A stretch of DNA of 64,000 nt from Streptomyces sp. NBC_00461 (GTDB taxonomy: Bacteria; Actinomycetota; Actinomycetes; Streptomycetales; Streptomycetaceae), in contig NZ_CP107902.1 of the NCBI RefSeq assembly GCF_036013935.1, forward strand, positions 558,001 through 622,000, in the 5' to 3' direction. Made by a program: the position numbers and the translations under genes. Below, piece by piece: positions 56,895 to 64,000 of this stretch; position 1 is the first letter of the stretch, and each line of letters begins with the position of its first letter. Under the pieces are notes generated by a model. That model saw nothing but the letters and a program-made list of their open reading frames with translations. It searched no databases and was not told the origin of the DNA.

Positions 56895-57202
56895 CACACT
56901 CCCCCGTCGACGGCCGCAGGGCGTACGGCGGTGGTCTGACGGCCCAAGACGCGGCGCCGCTCGACGGGCAGCGCCTCAGTGGCCCGGGTGGGTCCCGCGA
57001 GGAGCTCAAGGACGTCGATGCCGTAGTGCACGGCGACCGCCTCGCAGTCGGTCAGACTCCAGGCCGCGGTGCCGGACTGACGGCGGCTCACCTGAGCCTG
57101 GCTCACGCCCAGGGCGATGGCGAGCTCGGTCTGCGACTCACCGGCCGCATGCAGGAGCGCCGCCACCGCGGACCGCACACGTTCTTCCAGGCTCATGCCC
57201 AT
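56894..57202 (-). CDS. Small XRE family HTH protein
   Basis: A 102-residue protein with one helix-turn-helix: EERVRSAVAALLHAAGESQT, ELAIALGVSQAQVSRRQSGT, followed by WSLTDCEAVAVHYGIDVLEL as in phage-type repressors, then a basic, Ala/Val-rich tail. It is probably the DNA-binding regulator or partner of the Tap-like protein it overlaps. ATG 57202 is used, with ATG 57196 the alternative. TATGCGCATA (57235-57244) lies just upstream and may be its operator. Confidence 0.78.
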   Translation of the reverse strand: MGMSLEERVRSAVAALLHAAGESQTELAIALGVSQAQVSRRQSGTAAWSLTDCEAVAVHYGIDVLELLAGPTRATEALPVERRRVLGRQTTAVRPAAVDGGV

Positions 57203-57234
57203 GACGCAGAATCTACCACGTACATCACATGTTC

Positions 57235-57244
57235 TATGCGCATA
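57235..57244. promoter_or_regulatory. TATGCGCATA palindrome upstream of the XRE/Tap pair
   Basis: A perfect 10-bp palindrome 33 bp before the XRE start codon, inside an AT-richer stretch. It may be an operator for the XRE protein. Confidence 0.35.
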
Positions 57245-57304
57245 TCGCATCGATGGCGTCGCACCGCAGACCGATCACAGCTCTCCGGTCGGTTGCCGGT
57301 GCGT

Positions 57305-59275
57305 CTACAGCTCGATGTGCGAGCCCATGATGACGGTGCGTTCGCGGGGCAGGCCGAAGTGCTCGGCGGCGTCGGCCGTGATGTAGGAGGTGGCGATGAA
57401 CAGGCGTTTGCGCCAAGGGGCCATGGTCGGGGCGCTGCCGCGCAGGAGCTCGATCTTCGACAGGAAGTAGGACGCGTGGTCGAGCTGCAACTGTCCTTCG
57501 GTCTGGCCGGGGTTGAGCATCGCCAGCGTGCCGGGCACATCCGGCGTCTCCATGTAGCCGATCCGAGCGGTGACGTGGACGATCCCGTCGTCGGCGTAGC
57601 CGAGATCGTCGATGACGATCCGTCGGTCGGCCGGGACGCGGGGCACGGGCTCGGTCTCGATGGAAAGGATCACGACCTGCTCGTGCCGCACATGATTGTG
57701 TTCCACGTTGGCCCGCATGGCCAAGGGAGCCGTCTCGTTCCCCCGGTTGAGGAAGACGGCCGTGCCGGGGACCTGGACCGCCGACAGCTCTCCGCTGCGG
57801 AGGTCATCGACGAAAGCACGCAGGGGACCTTCGTGGCGAGCGCGTTCCGCGGTGACGGCCTCGCGTCCGCGTTGCCAGGTCGTCATGACGGTGAACACGG
57901 TGAGGCCGATCAGCAGGGGCAGCCATGCGCCGTGGACGAGCTTGGTCAGGTTGGCCGCCACGAACAGCAGGTCCACGGAGAGCAGCACGATCGCGCCGAT
58001 GGCGATCAGCCACCTGGGCGTGCCCCATTTCGCGCGGGCGACGTAGAAGAACAGCAGGGTGGTGATGGTGATGGTGCCGGTGACGGCCATGCCGAACGCG
58101 AAGGCCAGCGCCGTGGAGCTGCGGAAGGCGAACACCAGGGTGAGCACCGAGACCATCAACAGCCAGTTGATCCAGGGGACGTAGATCTGACCGATGGTGG
58201 ACTCGGAGGTGTGCGCGATGCGGAGCCTCGGCAGATAGCCCAGCTGGGCGGCCTGGGAGGTGACCGAGTACGCGCCGGTGATCACCGCCTGGGAGGCGAT
58301 CACCGTGGCCGCCGTGGCCAGCAGGACCAACGGCCACCGTCCCCAGTCGGGCACGAGCAGGAAGAACGGGCTGCTGATGTTGTCCGCATCGTCGAGGATC
58401 AGCGCGCCCTGGCCGAGGTAGCTGAGGATGCAGGCGGGGAAGACGAGGAACAGCCAGGCGCGGGTGATCGCCGGGCGACCGAAGTGGCCCATGTCGGCGT
58501 AGAGGGCCTCGGCGCCGGTGACCGCGAGCACCACGGCGGCCAGGGCGAAGAAGGCGATACCGAAGTGGCCGAACAGGAAGCTCAGCGCGTACGTCGGTGA
58601 CAGTGCCCGCAGAATGCCCGGGTGGTCGGCGATGCCGGCGACGCCGCACGCGCCGATGGTCAGGAACCAGGCGATCATGATCGGCCCGAACACCCGGCCC
58701 ACCGCCGCCGTTCCGCGGCGCTGCACCAGGAACAGGATCACGATGATCACCGCGGTGATGGGTACGACCGCGTCGCCCAGCGACGGCTCGACGACCTTGA
58801 CACCCTCGACCGCGGACAGCACCGAGATCGCGGGGGTGATCATGCTGTCGCCGAAGAACAGCGACGCGCCGAAGATGCCCAGCGCGGCCAGTACGACGGC
58901 GGCCCGCCCGCCCCGCTGTGAACTCCACCGGCGCAGCAGCGTGATGAGCGCCATGATGCCGCCCTCGCCGTCGTTGTCGGCTCGCATAGCCAGCAGCACA
59001 TAGGTGATCGTCACGATGATCATGACCGACCAGAAGACCAGCGACACCACGCCGTACACGTTCTGCGTACTGACCGGGACCGGGTGCGGGTCGCTCGGAT
59101 TGAACACGGTCTGGAGGGTGTAGATCGGGCTGGTCCCGATGTCGCCGAAGACCACGCCGAGCGCACCGATCACGAGCGCGAGCCGCACCGCCTGGCGCGC
59201 GCTCGCCGGTCGGGCCTCCGGGAACCGCGTCGCCGGCCCCTCTCCCGACGGGGTCTCGGCCTGGCGATCGGCCAT
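57305..59275 (-). CDS. kup: KUP/HAK/KT low-affinity potassium transporter
   Basis: A 656-residue membrane transporter. The family start VIGALGVVFGDIGTSPIYTL is present, with FGDIGTSP the signature, then TADNDGEGG-like RADNDGEGGIMALITLL, SLFFGDSMITPAISVLSAVE and ALYADMGHFGRPAITRAWLF, all hallmark segments of Kup. Twelve helices are followed by a cytoplasmic C-terminal domain of about 150 residues (HNHVRHEQVVILSIETEPVP). It imports K+ with H+. GGAGGATC precedes ATG 59275, and the frame upstream is not used. It is divergent from the epimerase gene. Confidence 0.95.
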   Translation of the reverse strand: MADRQAETPSGEGPATRFPEARPASARQAVRLALVIGALGVVFGDIGTSPIYTLQTVFNPSDPHPVPVSTQNVYGVVSLVFWSVMIIVTITYVLLAMRADNDGEGGIMALITLLRRWSSQRGGRAAVVLAALGIFGASLFFGDSMITPAISVLSAVEGVKVVEPSLGDAVVPITAVIIVILFLVQRRGTAAVGRVFGPIMIAWFLTIGACGVAGIADHPGILRALSPTYALSFLFGHFGIAFFALAAVVLAVTGAEALYADMGHFGRPAITRAWLFLVFPACILSYLGQGALILDDADNISSPFFLLVPDWGRWPLVLLATAATVIASQAVITGAYSVTSQAAQLGYLPRLRIAHTSESTIGQIYVPWINWLLMVSVLTLVFAFRSSTALAFAFGMAVTGTITITTLLFFYVARAKWGTPRWLIAIGAIVLLSVDLLFVAANLTKLVHGAWLPLLIGLTVFTVMTTWQRGREAVTAERARHEGPLRAFVDDLRSGELSAVQVPGTAVFLNRGNETAPLAMRANVEHNHVRHEQVVILSIETEPVPRVPADRRIVIDDLGYADDGIVHVTARIGYMETPDVPGTLAMLNPGQTEGQLQLDHASYFLSKIELLRGSAPTMAPWRKRLFIATSYITADAAEHFGLPRERTVIMGSHIEL

Positions 59276-59402
59276 CGTGATCCTCCTCCTCGCGGACTGC
59301 GGTGGCACGGGCCCCGCCGCATCGGGGCGGACACTACCCATGCGCCGGCGCAATCGCCGGTAGGAGTGCGCCGACCCGTCTCGAACGGTGGGCCGAGTCC
59401 GC

Positions 59403-59433
59403 ATTTGAACACGTTCAAATATCTGGTTAGGCT
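59403..59433 (+). promoter_or_regulatory. Promoter with TTTGAAC palindrome for the TIGR01777 gene
   Basis: ATTTGAACACGTTCAAAT (59403-59420) has 8-bp arms and a 2-bp centre. TTGAAC (59405-59410) inside it, 17 nt and TAGGCT (59428-59433) form a good promoter, so a TetR-like dimer on the palindrome would block it. No regulator gene is beside it. Confidence 0.6.
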
Positions 59434-59459
59434 GAGTCCACCAGAGCTGAGGGGGCTGA

Positions 59460-60458
59460 ATGAAGGTAGTGCTGCCCGGGGGAACCGGACAGGTGGGCGC
59501 GGTCCTCGACCGCGCGCTGACGGCGGCCGGTCACGAGGTGGTGGTGCTGACCAGGAGCCCGAAGCGGGAGCGTGAGATCGCCTGGGACGGGGAGACGATC
59601 GGCCCCTGGGCCGAGGCGATCGACGGCTGCGAAGTCGTGATCAACCTGGCGGGGCGCAGCGTCTCCTGTCGCTACACCGACGAGAACCTGCGGGACATGA
59701 TGGATTCCCGGGTGAACTCGGCGCGGGTCGTCGGCGAGGCGATCGCCGCCGCCGTGCGACCCCCGCGGGTCTGGCTGCAGATGAGCACCGCGACGATCTA
59801 CGCCCATCGCTTCGATGCGGCCAACGACGAGGCCACGGGGGTGATCGGCGGCTCGGAGGCAGGGGTGCCGGACTACTGGGCGTACAGCGTCGAGATCGCC
59901 AAGAACTGGGAACGGGCGCAGGCCCAGGCGCCCACGCCGGGGACCCGCAAGGTGGCACTGCGCTCGGCGATGGTCATGAGCCCGGACCGAGGCGGAGTCT
60001 TCGATGTCCTGCTGCGCCTGGCACGGCTGGGGCTGGGCGGGCCGGTCGGCGGCGGCGCGCAGTACGTCTCCTGGATCCATGACGAGGACTTCGTGCGGGC
60101 GGTGGAGTTCCTGATCGCCCGGGACGACATCGAAGGGCCGGTGAACCTCGCCTCGCCCGACCCCCTCCCGCACCGGCAGTTCATGCGGGCGCTGCGCACG
60201 GCACGAGGCGTCCCGGTGGGACTGCCGGCAACGCGCTGGATGGCGCAGCTGGGGGCGTGGGCGATGCGCTCGGACACCGAACTGTTGCTGAAGAGCCGGC
60301 GCGTGGTTCCGGGTCGGCTGTGTGCGGCCGGGTTCACCTTCGCCCATCCCGAGTGGGACAAGGCCGCCGCCGACCTCGTACGACGGGCCAGGGCACCTCA
60401 CTCGACACAGACGGGCGAGCGCGGGCCCAACCGCCTGCTGTCCCGCCAACGTCCCTGA
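59460..60458 (+). CDS. TIGR01777 family NAD(P)-dependent epimerase/oxidoreductase
   Basis: A 332-residue extended short-chain dehydrogenase. The Rossmann motif is VVLPGGTGQVGAVLDRALTA, then VVINLAGRSVSCRYTDENLR, MSTATIYAHRFDAANDEAT, and GGGAQYVSWIHDEDFVRAVE with the C-terminal DUF1731 region (GLPATRWMAQLGAWAMRSDT, ELLLKSRRVVPGRLCAAGFT). The usual YxxxK appears as YWAYSVEIAKNWE. TIGR01777 members (SULA/YfcH type) have no firmly assigned substrate. GAGGGGG precedes the ATG. Its stop codon lies in the first of three 7-bp tandem repeats. Confidence 0.88.
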   Translation: MKVVLPGGTGQVGAVLDRALTAAGHEVVVLTRSPKREREIAWDGETIGPWAEAIDGCEVVINLAGRSVSCRYTDENLRDMMDSRVNSARVVGEAIAAAVRPPRVWLQMSTATIYAHRFDAANDEATGVIGGSEAGVPDYWAYSVEIAKNWERAQAQAPTPGTRKVALRSAMVMSPDRGGVFDVLLRLARLGLGGPVGGGAQYVSWIHDEDFVRAVEFLIARDDIEGPVNLASPDPLPHRQFMRALRTARGVPVGLPATRWMAQLGAWAMRSDTELLLKSRRVVPGRLCAAGFTFAHPEWDKAAADLVRRARAPHSTQTGERGPNRLLSRQRP

Positions 60459-60520
60459 CCCCTGACCCCTGACCCCCGCCCCCTGCGCTTGCGACAGCGA
60501 CAGCGACAGCGACAGCGACA
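60453..60520. repeat. CCCTGAC and GCGACA tandem repeats
   Basis: CCCTGAC is repeated exactly three times at 60453-60473, and GCGACA exactly five times at 60491-60520. The first block overlaps the stop of the epimerase gene. Such blocks may vary in copy number between strains. Confidence 0.9.
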
Positions 60521-60649
60521 CGGTGCAGCGCGGTGCGGGTGCAGTGCTGCGGGTCCGGCCCCAACTCCCGTATCCGACAGGCCATATGACACGCGCGTAC
60601 GATGACCGCGCACTCGGCCTGCCCTGATCCCCGGCACGATGGAGTTGCC

Positions 60650-61438
60650 ATGACGACCGGCCCACAGCCGTCCCTTCGGATCGACACCAGCAAGGCGCAC
60701 ACTGCCCGGGTCTACGACTGGCTGCTCGGCGGCAAGGACAACTACCCGATCGACCAAGCGGTGGGCGAGCAACTGCCGCCCGAGGCGAGGGACGCGGCCC
60801 GGCAGAACCGGCAGTTCATGCACCGGGCCGCCGCCTGGCTCGCCGCGCAGGGCATCGACCAGTTCCTGGACATCGGTGCAGGGATTCCCACCGAGCCCAA
60901 TCTCCACCAGATCGTCCAGGGCGTCGTGCCGACGGCGAAGGTCGTCTACGCCGACCATGACCCGATCATGCTGCGCCACGCCGAAGCGCTGTTGGTCAGC
61001 TGCCCCGGGGGAGTCACCGACTACATCGAGGCCGACGTTCGGCAGCCTGACGAAATCGTCCAACATGCCCGGCGCATACTGGACTTCAATCGTCCCATCG
61101 CGCTGTCGCTCATCGCGCTGATGCACTTCATCACCGACGAGCAGGGGGCCCACGACATCGTCCGCGACCTCGTGAGCACCCTGCCGCAGGGCAGCTGTCT
61201 GGTGCTGTCGCACGCATCGTCCGACCTGTTTCCGGAACTCGCCGAACAGGTCACCGCCGAGTACGCGAAGGGTGGCATCGAGCTCGGTTTCCGTACCCGT
61301 CCGGGAGTTGAGCGTTTCTTCGACGGCCTGGACCTCGTCCCGCCCGGCCTGGTGACGGCCACGGAGTGGAACGCACCCGGCCGGACGACGGAGCCGGAGG
61401 CGAGTGGCATCTACGCGGGAGTGGCCCGCGTCCTCTGA
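60650..61438 (+). CDS. SAM-dependent methyltransferase (DUF574/SAV2177 type)
   Basis: A 262-residue member of the actinobacterial family marked by HTARVYDWLLGGKDNYPID near the N-terminus. The SAM motif I region is QFLDIGAGIPTEPNLHQIVQ, strand 2 ends VVYADHDPIMLRHAEAL, and PIALSLIALMHFITDEQGAH with GSCLVLSHASSD are also conserved. These genes are very numerous in Streptomyces and their substrates are unknown. GGAG is 6 nt before ATG 60650, making the start firm. Confidence 0.9.
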   Translation: MTTGPQPSLRIDTSKAHTARVYDWLLGGKDNYPIDQAVGEQLPPEARDAARQNRQFMHRAAAWLAAQGIDQFLDIGAGIPTEPNLHQIVQGVVPTAKVVYADHDPIMLRHAEALLVSCPGGVTDYIEADVRQPDEIVQHARRILDFNRPIALSLIALMHFITDEQGAHDIVRDLVSTLPQGSCLVLSHASSDLFPELAEQVTAEYAKGGIELGFRTRPGVERFFDGLDLVPPGLVTATEWNAPGRTTEPEASGIYAGVARVL

Positions 61439-61502
61439 GTCGACATGCCGTCAAAGCGCCGCAGGGACAAGGCACTTGACCGACCACCTCCCGCGCGCCG
61501 AC

Positions 61503-61634
61503 TCAGCCGAGGCGCCCGAGGAGCCAGGTGACGGCCCAGCGGACGAGCGTTCCCAACGCGGCCGCCAACGCCACCTTCCCAGTCTTGCGTGCGACACGGC
61601 GAACCCTTCCGGGCTCGTGCTCAGGCTTCGTCAT
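61503..61634 (-). CDS. Small cationic amphipathic protein
   Basis: A 43-residue ORF too short for usual gene callers: MTKPEHEPGRVRRVARKTGK, then a hydrophobic/amphipathic segment VALAAALGTLVRWAVTWLLG ending RLG. It has a basic N-terminus and one hydrophobic helix, so it may sit in or on the membrane. The ribosome site is weak (GGTGGG). The palindrome TCAGTG-N10-CACTGA lies just upstream. Function is unknown, and the alternative is a chance ORF. Confidence 0.45.
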   Translation of the reverse strand: MTKPEHEPGRVRRVARKTGKVALAAALGTLVRWAVTWLLGRLG

Positions 61635-61950
61635 GGGACCCACCATTCAGTGAACAGATGGACACTGACTGATCAGACTAAGGAGCGACGCGCGAATCGC
61701 TCCGGGTGAGACACCACTCAACTCGCCAGTGTTTCTTGGCCACTTCCCACAGGTGCCGCACGCCGTGAAGCGCCCGGCCGCATCACCTTCGCCTTTGCCT
61801 TCACCTCTTGACGGAGCTGGTTCAGACCTTTAGGTTCTGCCACACCTCATCGGTTCACGGACAAGCACCACGTTCATCTACGTGAATACGCGAATGCGAG
61901 AGTTCGGGAACGTGCTCCCCTCCCCCACCGTCAAGAAAGCAGGGCACGCC
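61635..61950. promoter_or_regulatory. Intergenic region with a TCAGTG-N10-CACTGA inverted repeat
   Basis: The inverted repeat occupies 61647-61668. The remainder up to the alginate lyase gene has a pyrimidine-rich stretch (61780-61815) and no other gene. Both flanking genes may take promoters from here. Confidence 0.4.
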
Positions 61951-62730
61951 ATGATCCGCTCGAGATTCCTGGCCGGCGTCAGCGTCACGGCCGTCGTCGG
62001 CGTAATCGCGGTTGTGAGCACCGGGAACGCCATCGCCGCCGATACCGGCAAGGCACCCGGCGGCAACTTCGACCTGTCCGTATGGCAACTCCAGGAGCCC
62101 GTCGGCTCACCCGGTTCCCCCACGACCATCTCCTCCTCCCGCCTGCAAGGGGCGAGCGGATACCAGGACGCGTACTTCTACACCGACAAGCGCGACGGGG
62201 CCATGACCTTCTGGGCTCCGGAGAAGGGCGTCACGACGCCCAACTCCAACTACGCGCGCTCCGAGTTGCGGGAGATGAACCGCAGTGGCAGCGCCGCCAA
62301 CTGGTCCCTCGGCGGCAGCCACAAGTTGAACGCCACTCTGCGGGTCGTGTCGGTGACGAAGAACGTGTGCGTCGGCCAGATCCACCTCGGCACCGGCGGC
62401 TCCTCCACCAAACCGCTGCTGGAGCTCTACTACCGCGCGAGTGGCGACATCGTCCTCGGCACCGAGAACTCCCCCTCCGGCGGCCAGACACCGCACACCG
62501 TCGGCCATGTCTCCGTGGGCAAGACATGGACGTACACCATCGCCGTCTCGGGCGGCGACACCATCGACCTGACGGTCAACGGCAGCACCACCCACTACCC
62601 CATCCCGTCGTCCTTCTTCTCCTACAAGCAGTACTTCAAGGCCGGTTCCTACAACCAGTCGTCCTCCGACAGCACCACGAACGGTGCCCGCGTCGCCTTC
62701 TACGGGCTGGCCGTCTCCCACAGCGGCTGA
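61951..62730 (+). CDS. Secreted alginate lyase (polysaccharide lyase family 7)
   Basis: A 259-residue exported lyase. The signal peptide is MIRSRFLAGVSVTAVVGVIA to NAIAA. The mature jelly roll carries the three PL7 motifs: YARSELREMN (RSELR), VCVGQIHLG (QIH) and QYFKAGSYNQ (YFKAGxYNQ), which contribute the catalytic Arg, Gln, His and Tyr. QIH suggests polyguluronate or mixed rather than strict M preference, though this is not conclusive. No carbohydrate-binding module is attached. ATG 61951 is chosen because it gives a normal signal peptide and a GCAGGG site lies upstream; a GTG at 61882 is possible. Confidence 0.92.
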   Translation: MIRSRFLAGVSVTAVVGVIAVVSTGNAIAADTGKAPGGNFDLSVWQLQEPVGSPGSPTTISSSRLQGASGYQDAYFYTDKRDGAMTFWAPEKGVTTPNSNYARSELREMNRSGSAANWSLGGSHKLNATLRVVSVTKNVCVGQIHLGTGGSSTKPLLELYYRASGDIVLGTENSPSGGQTPHTVGHVSVGKTWTYTIAVSGGDTIDLTVNGSTTHYPIPSSFFSYKQYFKAGSYNQSSSDSTTNGARVAFYGLAVSHSG

Positions 62731-62760
62731 GCGGAGCCGGCTCAGCGGAGCATTTACTTA

Positions 62761-62797
62761 CAGTTGATTGAGCAGTTCCAACTGATAAGCCTAGTGT
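62761..62797 (+). promoter_or_regulatory. MarR-gene promoter with CAGTTG/CAACTG inverted repeat
   Basis: CAGTTG (62761-62766) and CAACTG (62779-62784) form an inverted repeat with a 12-nt centre. TTGAGC (62768-62773), 18 nt and TAGTGT (62792-62797) form a promoter within it, 8 bp before the ATG, predicting a leaderless, autoregulated MarR transcript. Confidence 0.5.
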
Positions 62798-62805
62798 TAG
62801 TACCT

Positions 62806-63273
62806 ATGAAGGTGGATGACGGAACAGGGAACGGCGGCACCCGCGACCCGATCGACACCGCCAGGCTGGCATCCGACCTCCGGCTCGCGATGGGCCGCGT
62901 GACCCGGCGTCTACGCCAGGCTCATGCGGTGGGGGACGTGTCGCTGTCCGGTATGTCGGTGCTCGCCCGGCTCTCCAACGACGGTCCCGACACGCCGACG
63001 GCCCTCGCCGACATGGAGCGCGTGCGTCCGCAGGCGATGGCGAGCACCCTCGCCCAGCTCGAACAGCGCGGGCTCGTCCGCCGTAGCCCTGACGCCTCGG
63101 ACGGGCGGCGGAGCATCGTGGCGATCACCGAGGAGGGACGCGCCATGCTGGCCGAGCGGCGTTCCGAGTCGGTGCACCGGCTCGGAACCGTCATCGACGG
63201 GTTCACGGCCGAGGAGCGTGCCGCACTCGCGGCGGCGCTTCCTCTCCTCGACCGGCTGGCGGAGCAGCTGTGA
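62806..63273 (+). CDS. MarR family transcriptional regulator
   Basis: A 155-residue MarR protein: an N-terminal helix (LASDLRLAMGRVTRRLRQAH), winged helix with SGMSVLARLSNDGPDTPTAL, ADMERVRPQAMASTLAQLEQ and the wing RGLVRRSPDASDGRRSIVAI, then a C-terminal dimer helix (EERAALAAALPLLDRLAEQL). ATG 62806 has no ribosome site and is probably leaderless. The stop overlaps the GTG of the next gene (GTGA), an MFS exporter, so it is the likely local repressor of that exporter. Confidence 0.9.
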   Translation: MKVDDGTGNGGTRDPIDTARLASDLRLAMGRVTRRLRQAHAVGDVSLSGMSVLARLSNDGPDTPTALADMERVRPQAMASTLAQLEQRGLVRRSPDASDGRRSIVAITEEGRAMLAERRSESVHRLGTVIDGFTAEERAALAAALPLLDRLAEQL

Positions 63274-64000
63274 GCGGGCCGTTCGGGTTCGGTGCGCTGC
63301 GCTCGGCGCGCGGGAAGGACGCTCCCGTCGGACCCGGCTACAAGTGGGTCGCGCTGTCGAACACCACGCTCGGCGTGCTCATCGCCACGATGGACGCCTC
63401 CATCGTGATCATCTCGCTGCCCGCGATCTTCCGCGGTATCGGACTCGACCCGCTCGCCCCGGGCAACATCGGCTACCTGCTCTGGATGATCCTGGGCTAT
63501 CTCCTGGTCTCGGCCGTGCTGGTCGTGGTGCTCGGCCGGCTCGGCGACATGTTCGGCCGGGTACGGATCTACAATCTCGGCTTCCTGATCTTCGCGTGTG
63601 CCTCGGTGGCGCTCTCCCTGGACCCGTTCCATGCGGGGGCGGGCGCCCTGTGGCTGATCATCTGGCGCATCGTGCAGGCCTTCGGCGGCTCCATGCTCAC
63701 CGCCAACTCGGCCGCCATCCTCACCGACGCGTTCCCCGCGCGGCAGCGTGGCATGGCCCTGGGCATCAACCAGATCACCGCGCTCGCGGGCCAGTTCCTC
63801 GGCCTCCTCGCGGGCGGCCTGCTCGCCGCCGTCGACTGGCGCGCCGTGTTCTGGATCAGCGTCCCGATCAGCATCACCGGGACGATCTGGTCCTACCTCA
63901 GCCTCCGTGAGACCTCGGCAGGCCGCCCCGGCCGTGTCGACTGGCTGGGCAACCTCACGTTCGCGGTGGGAGCCGGAATCCTGCTGGCCGGCATCACCTA
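63270..64000 (+). CDS. MFS transporter, DHA2 (EmrB/QacA) type (5' part)
   Basis: The first 243 codons or so of a drug:H+ antiporter; the gene runs off the right edge. Motif D1-like VLIATMDASIVIISLPAIFR, GYLLVSAVLVVVLGRLGDMF with GRVRIYNLGF as motif A, and MALGINQITALAGQFLGLLA as motif C (antiporter) are seen. Such proteins have 14 helices. GTG 63270 overlaps the MarR stop codon by GTGA, so the two are co-translated. The substrate is unknown. Confidence 0.9.
   Translation, partial: MSGPFGFGALRSARGKDAPVGPGYKWVALSNTTLGVLIATMDASIVIISLPAIFRGIGLDPLAPGNIGYLLWMILGYLLVSAVLVVVLGRLGDMFGRVRIYNLGFLIFACASVALSLDPFHAGAGALWLIIWRIVQAFGGSMLTANSAAILTDAFPARQRGMALGINQITALAGQFLGLLAGGLLAAVDWRAVFWISVPISITGTIWSYLSLRETSAGRPGRVDWLGNLTFAVGAGILLAGIT

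Noticed and set aside
60491-60520. The (GCGACA)5 block as a CRISPR or origin iteron
   Set aside because: Perfect contiguous hexamers without spacers are a simple-sequence repeat, and no replication gene is adjacent.

Overview
The window is high-GC actinobacterial DNA and almost certainly comes from a Streptomyces chromosome. The reasons are strong G/C bias at third codon positions, frequent GTG starts, many secreted and regulatory proteins, a Tap (telomere-associated) family protein, SpoIIE/STAS/anti-sigma partner-switching genes and a poly-HAMP kinase. Paralogues of housekeeping genes (lexA, ligA, a GyrB-like ATPase, a variant tRNA-Trp) and at least eight gene remnants suggest a chromosome arm or other accessory zone rather than the core.

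0-6 kb: a sugar-utilisation locus with the start of a lipoprotein substrate-binding protein, a LacI repressor, a cluster of four matching operators and a large secreted multidomain glycoside hydrolase. 6-15 kb: a broken CPBP protease, a Clp-N/HTH protein with a double inverted-repeat promoter, several VOC and NTF2-like small enzymes, a FUSC exporter, a GyrB-like ATPase, a methyltransferase and a signal-less lamin-tail protein. 15-23 kb: an L,D-transpeptidase lipoprotein, an I36 inhibitor-like protein, a sirtuin, a YihY/BrkB membrane protein, an alpha/beta hydrolase, and a DUF4097 gene divergent from an unusual IS30-HTH/MarR fusion regulator. 23-29 kb: an FAD monooxygenase, a DUF5302 gene, a decayed monooxygenase, a DUF899 gene and a VOC gene. 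29-33 kb: a DauR-like regulator followed by a D-serine-dehydratase-like PLP enzyme and a serine-racemase/hydroxyaspartate-lyase-like PLP enzyme, probably a D-amino-acid or 3-hydroxyaspartate catabolic module.

33-39 kb: an MFS exporter between TetR and ISL3 transposase remnants, a GH12 endoglucanase-like gene, two LacI-type palindromes without a nearby lacI, an AraC remnant, a variant tRNA-Trp and a LexA paralogue. 40-46 kb: a DyP peroxidase/encapsulin nanocompartment operon, a decayed LtrA gene, a secreted protein with a possible pore-forming beta fold, and a second NAD-dependent DNA ligase. 47-55 kb: a stress-signalling block (anti-sigma kinase, STAS antagonist, soluble poly-HAMP hybrid histidine kinase, ANTAR/GAF/PAS/SpoIIE phosphatase). 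55-64 kb: a Tap-like gene coupled to a small XRE gene, the KUP potassium transporter, a TIGR01777 epimerase behind a palindromic promoter, a SAV2177/DUF574-type methyltransferase, a small cationic ORF, a PL7 alginate lyase, and a MarR-MFS pair cut by the window end.

Functions were assigned from motifs read directly in the translations; no database search was possible. Promoters and operators are pattern-based predictions.
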